Below, one piece after another: positions 54,401 through 64,000 of a stretch of DNA of 64,000 nt. Both the position numbers and the translations under genes were made by a program. The first letter of the stretch is position 1. Each line of letters opens with the position of its first letter. The stretch is taken from assembly GCA_036172665.1 (NCBI GenBank), contig CM069871.1, forward strand, positions 62,184,713 through 62,248,712, in the 5' to 3' direction. Under the pieces are notes generated by a model. The model made no database searches. It was given only the letters and a program-made list of their open reading frames with translations, and was not told the origin of the DNA. This DNA comes from Prosopocoilus inquinatus (taxonomy: Eukaryota; Arthropoda; Insecta; Coleoptera; Lucanidae).

Positions 54401-55640
54401 TGTTGATAATAATAATAATAATACAATTATTCGTCCATAAAAATCAAACACACATATGGGACATGTCAACATTAACAAATAAAAATCACGTACAAATTGT
54501 AATATACATTAAAAAACATTGCCGAGATATTCCATTGATGAGTAGTAAGCTTTATTTAGTAAAAAAAATCTTCAATCCTTTTTTTAGATGAATTTATGTG
54601 TGCAAGATTTCTAAGGTGAAGACTTATTATATACTTTATATCATGTTGATGTGTATAAAGAGTGCATAAAAAGTATCACATTTGTAAATCCTTATATGAA
54701 TGTTGTCATTGCCGATTTAAAAAAATGAAAATATTTTATCCTTTTTTGTGTTACGTAAGTACTTTACGTTAAGGGCAACCAGTTCAGGATAGGCGATCTT
54801 AAACGTTCCGGCTGAATACTGTTTTGTATGCTAAAATACCTAAATATTAACAGTTTCAATAAACAAGACAACCGCCACTAATTAAAATAAAATATTTGCT
54901 TTCTTAGATATGCACGGTGTTGCACTGATGATGCATCAAACTTGGAAGACCTTTTGGGGCACTTCTGGAACAAATGTTTATAACTTTAGAATTTTAATAA
55001 TTGGAGCAAGTGCCAGAGAAATATATCGATTATATTGAAGAAGGTTAAGGTAGGTTAAAAATTCAATTCGTCTTCATTTTTTATCGTTTGCAGTAATTAC
55101 TTTTCAAGTTGTATTGCACTGACCAAACGAAGTATAATTGATCTCCTGGTATCCAAATTTGTAGGGAACACAATGGTTTTATAAAAAAAAGAAAGATCAG
55201 AATATTTTTCGAACCGTTTAGATAAACAGATGTACAGACATACACACACGCTCCGCGGGAAAGCATTTACCCTTCGCTGCGCCTATCAAACTTGGCAAAA
55301 AATTACTGAATTGAATTAAGTGAAACTGAATCTTGATTTCAATTTAGAACAGTCCGGAACGAGATAAATCGCCTGCCTTCTTAAGCTTTTCGAGTACACG
55401 TAAAAACTAATTGACCAATTCAAATGTTAATTATTTTATCAAATACGTTCTTAATCCCCCCCGTCTCGCTGGACGCTTTTATATACTTTTGCCCGCTAGT
55501 TGGCGAGGTGATTTCCTTTGACGAGCAAGTGTGAGTCCCATATGAGAACCGCATCGTCAGCGTTTCATGTCTGCAACAGGAAATGAAACATAAGGACTGT
55601 ATTTTTATATCATATTTCAAGTTCGCAATACTTAAGAAAG
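54401..55640. other. Non-coding stretch
   Basis: An AAT microsatellite starts at about 54405. No gene supported; short frames have no domains. Confidence 0.5.
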
Positions 55641-55917
55641 ATATATCGGGTGTCCCACGCCATGTGCTCACCCTTCTGGAATCTTTATTTATTACTCGAT
55701 TAACCTGAATTCTGGAGACAATAAATTAAACAAAAAATGGAATTTTTTGACATATTGCTAGTGGTCATAGGACTTCCGGTTTCGCCGGAAGTGACATCAA
55801 CTTTCTTCTTTTAAATGGAACACCCTATATATTTTTACATATTTACGGATTATGACAACGAAAAAAAAACTTTTTTATCTTTCAATCTAGAAAGCTATGA
55901 ATCGCATTTTTTCGATA
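55641..55917. other. Repeat-like stretch with MITE-type words
   Basis: CGGGTGTCCCACGCCATGTG at about 55648 and GGAACACCCTATATA at about 55818 look like ends of TA-flanked MITEs but do not pair with each other. A perfect 21-bp hairpin ACTTCCGGTTTCGCCGGAAGT lies near 55770. Confidence 0.4.
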
Positions 55918-56356
55918 TAATGCGATCAAGTGTTTCGAGAAAATCACTCCTTTGATTGTATTTTGCTTACTAACATTTTTTCAGCATTTTCATTAGGTCA
56001 TAACTCATTTTTTTAATAGAAACTCATACGTTTCTTAGCTTAGTTCAACAGAACATTTCTTTCTGAGTAGGTTGGTACCAAATACATCATATTTTCTTTG
56101 AAAGTCATTTGAAATAAAGGGAGTGTAAAATTTCAATAAGACATGCGCTTTTTTAAATTAATTTTGAAAGAACATATGACGTATTTGGTATCGCCGTAGT
56201 CAGAAAAAAATGTTCTATTGAACTAAGTTAAGAAACATATGAGGTTCTATCGAAAAAAATGAGTTAAGACCTAATGAAAATTTCAGGTACTGTAAAAATG
56301 TTAAAAATCAAAATACCATCAAAGAAGTGATTTTCTCGAAACACTTGATCGCATTA
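55918..56356. mobile_element. 439-bp hairpin MITE with ~190-bp arms
   Basis: The left end TAATGCGATCAAGTGTTTCG is the exact reverse complement of the right end CGAAACACTTGATCGCATTA. Similarity continues inward about 190 bases with around 15 percent changes, to a loop near 56106-56168. TA flanks both ends (55916-55917, 56357-56358). No frame. Confidence 0.82.
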
Positions 56357-57430
56357 TATTTTATTAAATTTATATTTTTTTTATCTTTAAGAATTTGAAA
56401 TCCTTACAATAGTGAAATGTATTATCACGGACCGAGACTACTTCAGCTGCATGACACTGGTCGCGCTATGTGACCTAAACCCGTTCATTTCTTTTGTGCT
56501 ACATTTGACCAAAAATTTTGCTTTTTGGAAACCTATCGCTCTTTGATTACTTAGGTTGATTACTTATTTGCTGCATCTACTAAGCGACTTACACTCTGCA
56601 TTTTACCCGCATCTTCGAGTTTTCGACCAAAACGTCGGTGTAAATTTTTTGTTTAACACGTGACCATGTTTCATCTTCAGTTTTGCCACCAATTTTCAAC
56701 TCTGTTACGGTCGAAGTCACTTGTACTTGTGGTAAGTGTTTCTACCAGACGAATGGCAGCCCTGACTTCTCGACTCCGCGGGTTCATTTGGCCCTCCCTT
56801 CAGTGAAAAATTTTCTCTGCTAAGGGGCACACGTCCATTCGAGTTTGCTCGTTTAGAAGCTAACAGGTGTTAACCTATTTTGATTGACTTAACCTTCTTT
56901 CCCCAAGGAGAATTGTTTTCTTCGCTTAAGAAACTCTTCTTTGGTGTCAAGGTCAGTCGTTTGTTCCTGATGTTTTTTGAATTCTCCTTAGGCTGACTTG
57001 GTGAGTTCATTCTCTTTTCCTTTTGGAAATTTTACTTAAAATTTTTCATGTCCTTGTAGACAAGTCGCATCCCGTTCTCGATTACTTCCGCACTATTACA
57101 CTTCCTGATCTGTTATATCACTAGGTATCAAACGGTCGTCCCTATAAAGAAATTTATTTGCTTGAAGCTGAATCTCGAACATCGTTCACGCCTCGTGAAT
57201 CCCCCGGAAGGCTGGTGTCGTATTCCGAAGAGGACTCTCAAAGGAACTTAGGGATTTAACCGTAGACTACAACCATATGTTCTGTCGTTTAAGGTAACCG
57301 CTTACTTCTTTCTGTTCGTCATTTCGGTTGATCGTCGCAACACACATCCGGACTCGTCGTCTCGCAGGATACCTTCTGTCCTTTCAACTTACGTCTGTGC
57401 AACTTTGGTTGCTTAGTTTAGTCTCACCCT
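56357..57430 (+). repeat. Unclassified pyrimidine/GT-rich degraded repeat
   Basis: From about 56430 the plus strand has the same T-rich, G/C-block texture as Rep-D, with TTTTCGACCAAAACGTCGG and CTTGGTGAGTTCATTCTC (a GGTGAG-T step). I could not align it to another copy by eye, so family membership is a guess. Confidence 0.3.
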
Positions 57431-58937
57431 CACGTCAGACAATTTAATTGAATCAATTCGATTTTTTTTATTAAAGTTACTAAATAAATTCGCTTGATAG
57501 CAATTGTCAATGGTAACTTTACTTCTTTTGTTAACGTTTGAGTTAATTAAGTTACTAGATCTTTCCTGTTACATTGGTTATTGTGAGAAAAAAGGAAATT
57601 CGCTAACGTGCACACCATTTTGTATTTTGAAATATTTAAGATCAATTGATGATGATACTTAGAGCCAAACTTTAACCCGGCATTAGTCGCTATATGAGAG
57701 TTTCACAAAATTTATTTTCTTTAATTATTTCGGTTTTCCAATTATATTTCAGGTTTCTTTCTTTTTTTAAATTGTCTATATATTTTAATACTTTTTGCAA
57801 AAAGAACGTTTGTATTCTGTGAAAATAATATTTGGCAAACATCAAGAGTTAAGAAGTTGGGATATTGCGCCTTTTATTCCAAAAATTATAAAAAACTATA
57901 ACCTTACTAGTTATTCAACACACACATATTTATTAAAAAGAAAATTTCTTCAACTGCAAGAGGAAAGATGAAAACTGTGTACAATGTAATTAACAATAAT
58001 TGTAGGTTTGCATTTGAAGTATTTCAAATATTTATTATTAAAATATCGATAACTTCCTTGCAGCGTGGTGCATTAATTTATTACTTATTTAGGAGTTATT
58101 TATTGTGTTTTATTACTTCTTATATCACTTTATATCTAAATATTCTAGATGCAAACCTTTAGTCATTGTTAACACACTGTATTTGGTCTTATTTTTTAAA
58201 ATAAATAAAGTAGCTGATTAACTGTTTATTTTACGTTACTTTTATTTATAATTGAAGTTTGTTCTTGTCCGATGAAAATTGTAACTACAAAGTTTTTTTA
58301 ATCTCGAACCGGACAGAAATATGAAGGGAAAACACTCAACGTTTCGCTATAGATTTATAGCTTCGTCAGGAGTGAAAAAAAAATAATAACTAAAGTAATA
58401 AATATTATTACGATTTTCACTTTGTAAGTTTATATGTAAAAAATATACGAAAAAAAAGGTAAATTTGATGTGTGAGAGATACTCTCACGCGCAACCAATG
58501 GCGTCATATTCAACCTAGGGACTAACGCCTGGTTAACGTTAACGTTTCATTTGTTGCTTTTTGCCGTAAATTTTTTTATTCCGTCATTGAATTGTTGTCT
58601 TGGACAAATTCCGCCATTTTAAAACTGGAGTTAATTTTGGTTTGGAAATATTGTCGATACCGTAGTCTGTATCCTCCAGTTGGCGCCTCTCGGTTAATTA
58701 TCTCTAAATATACTGTTTTTTGTGAATTTCTTCTTTTACTCCACACCTTCTCCGACAATAAAAAGCTGCCGTTCGTATCACGCTGTGTCCCTTGGTACGA
58801 CAACAATTCAACTACTGGGAATCCTGTGTACGCAAGTAAGAACTACCCTGTCTCGTACTCTGTATATGTACACATGTTAAGATTGTTTATTTACTTGATG
58901 TAACAATTTGGACCCCAACGGGTAGCAGTATATGTAC
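57431..58937. other. Non-coding stretch with a stem-loop motif
   Basis: No gene. At about 58337-58371, ACACTCAACGTTTCGCTATA followed by GATTTATAGCTTCGTCAGG forms a small stem. Similar GTTTCGCT...AGCTT...AGCGAAAC words occur near 30406-30465 and in the hairpin at 22644. The frames at 58576-58903 lie on both strands and lack domains. Confidence 0.45.
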
Positions 58938-60421
58938 TAGTGCTGGCAACCAAATCGGTTTTTTGGATAACCGGTTAATCGGTTTTGGATTATCCGAGGT
59001 TTTAAACAAAACCAAAAACCGGTTATCCGGATAACCGGTTATCCGAATAATCGGTTATTCGAATATCCAATTATTTGGATAATCGGATATTCAAATATAT
59101 AATTATTAGGATAATCGGATCTTCGAATATCCAATTATTTGCATAACCGGATATTCGAATAATATCGGTTTTTGGATAATCGGATACTCAAATAACCGGT
59201 TATTCGAATGATGAAAAATATTCAAATATCCCAACTACTTGAAATTCAAATAAATGTATATACAATAACGTATTTATTTCTTTCACCCATTTAAAGATAA
59301 TCATAGGAATTTGAGGCAGCAAATTTAAAACTCAAATAAAATTGAAAATGAGTAAATGTGGGAAGTATTAAGAAAATGAAGGTAAATTTTATCTGTTATG
59401 TTCACTACGTAAAAAAAAATGTAAGTGGTCAAGTGGTACACTACTGTCGAAAACTTTTAAGACGAAAAGCAGTATATCTGTTGGAAATTGAGCCTTATTG
59501 AAATAGCCCGTCTGAATTTAGAACCTTCTGCATTCGTGTCTCCCCGTTTCTCTCTCCCTCTCTTGACCAGGGGATGAGCAGGGTCATAAAATTAATTATT
59601 AATAAAATTAATTCAGGTTAGTTATATTTTGTGAAGTCATGTTTAGTTTGTTAATTGTTTTTAGTTTAATGTTAATAAAAAGGAAAATACTTTTTATGTT
59701 TTATGTGTTGCAATTAAAAATTTCCAACGCTAAATTAGAGCAAACTATTATACAGAGTCAAACAAAACGAGTTAAATAAACCAAAATTATTTTATTATCC
59801 TACTTTTTTTTTTTTTAAATATTTGCATTACTTTTATAATTTGTTGAATATTGTTCATTAGAAAGAACAAGAATAATTGACGTTTATCTATTTATCCAAA
59901 AAAAAAAAAAAACGAAAACTATTATTAGTGAGTTTGTGTCACGTTTTAGATGTGTGAGTCCTTATAAATTAGAAATGTAGTTAATACTTTAAAATGGACA
60001 AGAGAAGCACAAAATTGAAATGTTTGAAAACATTTTCATCTGATTAAAAATTAGGAACATTAGAGTTAAAATTCAGTCGAGTCTGTTTTTTATGAATCAT
60101 TTTTTGTTAATACGTAATTAACCGATTCTCGGATAATCCAAAAGCTGCTTTTTTGATTACAGATTTCGCGAATATCCAAATAATCGGCTTTCAAGCAGAC
60201 AGTTTTTCAAATATCCGAATAATCCGTTTTTGGATATTCGAATAGTCAGTTTTTCGAATATCCATAATCGGTTTTTGGATACTTGAATGTCCGAATAATC
60301 GGATTTTGGATATTCGAATAGTCGGTTTTAACCATTATTTGGATAACTGGTTTTATCCAAAACCGGTTTTTAAAGAAACCGATTATTCGGTTTCAATTTT
60401 TTCCGGTTTTTGCCAGCACTA
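58938..60421. mobile_element. Non-autonomous hAT element with palindromic subterminal arrays
   Basis: The left end TAGTGCTGGCAA (58938-58949) is the reverse complement of the right end TTGCCAGCACTA (60410-60421). ATATGTAC lies on both outer sides (58930-58937, 60422-60429), a perfect 8-bp hAT-type duplication. The first ~280 and last ~300 bases are packed with variants of GGATAACCGGTTATCC and ATTCGAATATCC, many themselves palindromic. The 900-bp AT-rich core has no transposase frame. Arrays of short subterminal motifs bind transposase in known hAT elements, so these are candidate binding sites. Confidence 0.93.
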
Positions 60422-60429
60422 ATATGTAC

Positions 60430-61329
60430 CAGTTTTATGATATCTACTGTCTCTATGGTATCAACACCGCCTATTTTAGCAACGAAAGATCATGAACTAT
60501 TAGAGTACCTGACATGTGCACACAATAATGACTGTTTTATGCGATCACTATTAGAAGTTTAACATTTCAAATGAGGATAAAATTACAACACCAACCTGGC
60601 TAGCTTCCGCAATACATCGTCGTATTTACACGTAAATACAGCGTGCCAGCGGCGTTTTACCGATCACTTGATTTGTTGTGGTGGGTCGAGGGTTGGTTCC
60701 AATTGCGGCATATTTCATGATAATCAGCGTCGTTAATTTAACGCTTTTTAATGACCGTTTCGTAGTTCGTGCAGATACTAACGCTATGACATCGCAGTAT
60801 ATTATTATACCATGTAGATAGTGTACACGTACAATGTTGTAATTGTACGGAACATTTGGTTAATCGATCTTGTGGAAGTTCACGTACATACGTTGAGATT
60901 AGCACTGGGAGTAATTAATTGAGGACAGGTTTTTGGGCAGTGTATCATTGAGGGAGAAATTAATAAAGCAGGTGTCACGTAAAAAGTCTTAGCTATTTGT
61001 TAAAAAACTATGGATTTAAGACGAACTATCCAAATAATTCAAAGGTAAACAGAAATTGAAAAAAAGGGTAAACGCTATTATAAAAAATTACAGATAATAA
61101 TGCAAGGAGAAGCTTGACAGAAGAAATTAATTAATGATTTAATTAAATATAAGTTGATGTGATATGTGAAATGAGACGTAAGCTGTGATGAAGCCATTTC
61201 TAGTGTAGCTATTACAGGGAAGCTCCTGCACTGTCAATGAAGAAATATATTGGCATGAGTTCATTACAATGTTGAAACCATTTAGAGTAAATTGAAGGAA
61301 TTCTCAAGAGTGCATTAGGTTCGTTATAA
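60430..61329. other. Non-coding stretch
   Basis: No gene or repeat recognised. Confidence 0.5.
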
Positions 61330-61870
61330 TTCATTCAACACTCGGCCAGAATTTAAAAGACGAGGCGGCTACTTACGTATGCGGCCGGCAAGACGGAACT
61401 GTTCAGATATTTACGTATTAATGAAAGGCGTTCTCGCACTTATGATGAAATTTCGCCTTCGCGAAAAAGTATTTTATTTTACCCGGTGCAGTGCTCCCGA
61501 AATAAATAACTCCGAAGTGTTCCGCGGAGGCAGTTAAAAGTTGCACTGTTTATCCCCAGAAGCCTTCGCCGCGCCCTTATTTAAGGACGGGCTCGATAAA
61601 TTTCAGCTTAAAGTGCTTTCGGAATTAGGTTTGCGTTTCCGGACACGTCCGCTCCGCGCGCTCGGCTTGCAATTTTCCCGGGCGAATTTTTAAAAAGTTA
61701 CGTGGAATTTTAGCATTTCCATGTGGCGTGAGATCGTGAGATGCACGGGCATTTTTCGATTTCAATTCGCGATGAAAACATTTCAAAGCCAATCCGGAAC
61801 TACTTCCGATTGATTATCAATATTGAAAACTCCACAGAATTTTCCCAGCCGGAATTAAATGTATGTTTGC
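61330..61870. promoter_or_regulatory. Candidate cis-regulatory island (unproven)
   Basis: Mixed, CpG-containing unique-looking sequence: CATTCAACACTCGGCC, GCGGCCGGCAAGACGGAAC, TTTCGCCTTCGCGAAAAAG (a short hairpin), GGACACGTCCGCTCCGCGCG. No coding signature. Confidence 0.27.
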
Positions 61871-61877
61871 TTTGCGA

Positions 61878-62043
61878 AACGTAGCACGTTCAGAACGGAG
61901 AACAGGTATTCACGAGATCAATTTTATATACAGGATGATTCAGAATAAGTTCCCAACTCGAACGTAGCACGTTCAGAACGGAGAACAGGTATTCACGAGA
62001 CCAATTTTATATACAGGTTGATTCAGAATAAGTTCCCAACTCG
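61878..62043 (+). repeat. Two 83-bp tandem units
   Basis: 61878-61960 and 61961-62043 start AACGTAGCACGTTCAGAACG and end GTTCCCAACTCG, with only two differences (GAGATC/GAGACC and AGGATG/AGGTTG). This is a recent tandem duplication. CAGGATGATTCAGAATAAG inside looks like a MITE-end motif. Confidence 0.95.
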
Positions 62044-62999
62044 TTAACTACACATAGTCCTTGAAGAAAACAAAGCAAATAACAATAGACATCGGGGGAT
62101 CTAACTTTGTGTAGTTTTTGAGATAAAATGGATTAAAAATTCACATGTAAACTTGTTGGTGGTCACTGGAATAACAACAGCAACAGACTTTCAAGGAATA
62201 AAACACAAAACACGAACATTTAACCTTGAGCTGGAAATTTAAAACGATTTGTGTACGACTCTCTGAGAAAAGATTGCATAATGCGAACAATAAACTTTAT
62301 CTTTTTATGATGTAAGTAGGGATACAATAATTTTGTCAGTGGAATCGTTTTCGTGTCAACGTGCGTATCAGTTTACAGAAATTTAGTAAAATTCGTGCTT
62401 TTTAAGATTACGTCCTATGAAGAATTGAATGATGTGCTCTTAATGCCAATCGCGGCCCTTCGGGATTTTTTAATTAAACGTATGTACTACCACAGATATA
62501 TACTTACAATTGCCTCATGTGCGAGATAATCGAATTAATCGAATTATAGTGAAGCGAATCATGTTTAATTAAACATTACAAATGAAAAATTCACTTTATG
62601 GACACCCCAATTGAGGAAATTGCATTTTTGCTGGAGCAAAAAAAATCAAAACAATGCAAATTACAATCCAACGTACGAGATTCATTAGGCTGACATTCAC
62701 ACAGAATTTTTGAACGCCCTTGGGTGGTAGCATTCTTTGTTACGGTAGATTTCTTCCTTCTCGCACCGCGCTTGTGGCCACCCTTGTTAGGGATCGCTCG
62801 GTGTTCCTCGAGGCCGCGGTTAAGTGGGCGAATGGAATGCCGGGAGACCATGCATACTTGAGTCGACATTGATTCATTCACTCGCTGGTATCTGTTGCGT
62901 GCGGTTGAGTTTTGATTAGCGACGTTTGGTTGTGAGGCAATCGCTGTTGGCGGATTTTCGTCCAGCACTATTTTGCTCCAGTAGATTCCTGGTGTCATC
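62044..62999. other. Non-coding stretch
   Basis: The 135-codon minus frame at 62591-62998 has no domain; its upstream half overlaps GT-rich repeat-like sequence. No gene called. Confidence 0.45.
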
Positions 63000-63730
63000 G
63001 TTTTGGCGTTTTGCGAGTTGAGTTTTAGTGTGTTGCACCATCAAGCGTGGGTGAGTTTTTCTCGTACGACCTCGTAGCCATTTTGTGCTAATTTTTTCCG
63101 TTTTCGTTTTTCCGTTTTATACTGCAACTAACAGCAGGTACTAGCTCTCCAGAAAGAGCAGCAGATGCTATTTACCCTGCGTAAGAACCTGGTAGGGAGG
63201 TCATCATCCCCCTTGGCTCCGATTGGCGTAACAGTAGGCTGCAAAGATTTTGAGATCGACCTCGACCGGCGTCGACAGCCGCCATTTTTGCCGTCGACAA
63301 GAGCCGGTGCCAACGAGCTTCTTGGCCAGCCCAAATTTCTGATTTTCTAACTCACGCCTTCGGGTTACGCAATCGTCAAGTGAAATTCTCCCCCCCCCCC
63401 TCCAGAATTCCGAAGCCATTGTGTCGCATGGCACACATACATTCTACGTCGGCCCTTGCTGTGTTGATAATTTCAATTTTGATTTGTTTAATTGTTTTTT
63501 AAGAGAATCCTCCACAGTAACATCCACTTTTTTTGGTACTGCAGTAAAATGTTTTCCCCTTGTTGTGCTCTGTAAAAGGGTTTAATGCGTTTTCGGGTTT
63601 TGATTTAAGCGATATTTGTGTTGATTTATTGTAAGCGACGCGTGAATCCTCCGTATGGGCGCTTTTTCGGTCCTCGGTTAGGGCTTGTTTGAATTTTATT
63701 AAGGCATGACTTTGCGCGTCCCCTATCTGG
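63000..63730 (+). repeat. GT-rich family Rep-D, plus-strand copy
   Basis: Shares GGGTGAGTTTTTCTCG, ACGACCTCGTAGCCATT, GATTGGCGTAACAG and GACGCGTGAATCCTCC/GCGCTTTTTCGG with 42.2-43.5 kb in the same order. A ten-base C run lies near 63391-63400. A non-LTR relic begins about 45 bases downstream, so Rep-D could be the untranslated part of a retroelement, but the other copies have no such neighbour. Confidence 0.5.
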
Positions 63731-63774
63731 GCGCAGATGCTTATTTTGTTACGTATGTATAATCAACCAGAGCA

Positions 63775-64000
63775 GAATTACTGAAAAATTTAACGCTGTC
63801 CTATGACTTAAAACACGTAATTAAGAACCATACCCGTTCAACAATCAACACTAGTACGTGTATCGATAACATATTTACCAATGTCAGGAAATATAATCGA
63901 TGCAGATATGTCTGACCATAGCGCATTATTCTTCAATTATGAAGTTACATCGAAATTAAATAAAAAATGCATCCGGAAAAGAGTTATTACTAAGAAAAAG
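63775..64000 (+). pseudogene. Non-LTR retrotransposon endonuclease relic, cut by window edge
   Basis: The frame from 63775 gives ELLKNLTLSYDLKHVIKNHT then RSTINTSTCIDNIFTNV. A one-base shift near 63880 leads to GNIIDADMSDHSALFFNYEV and KLNKK. The order NL-Q-V..PTR....STCIDNIFTN...(V)-DxxLSDH-A is the C-terminal part of the apurinic-type endonuclease of jockey/CR1-like non-LTR elements; the SDH contains the catalytic histidine. The reverse transcriptase would follow beyond the window. The N-terminal endonuclease is not seen. Short and shifted, but the motif order is clear. Confidence 0.72.

Noticed and set aside
62591..62998. 135-codon minus-strand frame
   Set aside because: No domain; sequence composition follows the adjoining repeat.
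63391..63400. Poly-C run as a functional G-quadruplex
   Set aside because: It is a single run without further G/C tracts at suitable spacing; probably a slippage tract.
1..64000. CRISPR arrays, bacterial operons, rRNA and tRNA genes
   Set aside because: No regularly spaced repeats with unique spacers, no bacterial gene organisation, and no sequence folding as a canonical tRNA or resembling rRNA was seen by eye.

Overview
This window looks like AT-rich, gene-poor DNA from an animal nucleus, most likely an insect. The evidence is the mix of mobile elements: a Copia retrotransposon primed by an internal initiator-tRNA-Met fragment, mariner and hAT transposases, Polinton-type polymerase relics, non-LTR retroelement relics and several TA-flanked MITEs. 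I cannot name the order or species. No host protein-coding gene is supported. Almost all open frames of 60-190 codons lack recognisable domains or lie inside repeats. The stretch is best read as an intergenic region or a very long intron.

Layout. 1-3.4 kb: a large interrupted direct repeat, an LTR-like insert and a MITE nested inside another MITE. 3.7 and 6.5-6.9 kb: two related relics of a Polinton/Maverick-type DNA polymerase B on the minus strand. 8.07-12.02 kb: a complete-ended but dead Copia element with LTRs, PBS, polypurine tract, perfect 5-bp target duplication and broken gag and pol. 14.5-15.1 kb: a candidate solo LTR on the minus strand. 17-26 kb: dispersed unclassified repeats plus a non-LTR reverse-transcriptase relic. 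27.8-32.5 kb: a 740-bp foldback element, a T-rich degenerate tandem array, a TA-flanked MITE, a non-LTR endonuclease relic and a mariner transposase relic. 35.13-37.22 kb: a hAT transposon with matching termini and a perfect 8-bp target duplication, whose transposase is broken. 42-50 kb and 63 kb: GT-rich members of an unclassified family. 52.9-54.4 kb: a second long copy of the 17-kb repeat. 55.9 kb: a hairpin MITE. 58.94-60.42 kb: a non-autonomous hAT element with dense palindromic CGGTTATCC-type arrays at both ends and a perfect 8-bp duplication. The right edge carries a non-LTR endonuclease relic.

Between the repeats are several 300-800-bp islands with mixed composition, CpGs and homeodomain-type TAATTA cores (about 5.0, 7.3, 12.4, 20.4, 33.6, 40.8, 45.4 and 61.3 kb). 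They have no coding potential and I found no second copy in the window. They are the best candidates for host regulatory DNA, but this is inference from appearance only.

I found no new multi-gene system. The strongest second-look items are the hAT element with palindromic subterminal arrays, the intact-ended hAT transposon, the long foldback element as a possible hairpin-RNA source, the nested MITEs and the Polinton polymerase relics.
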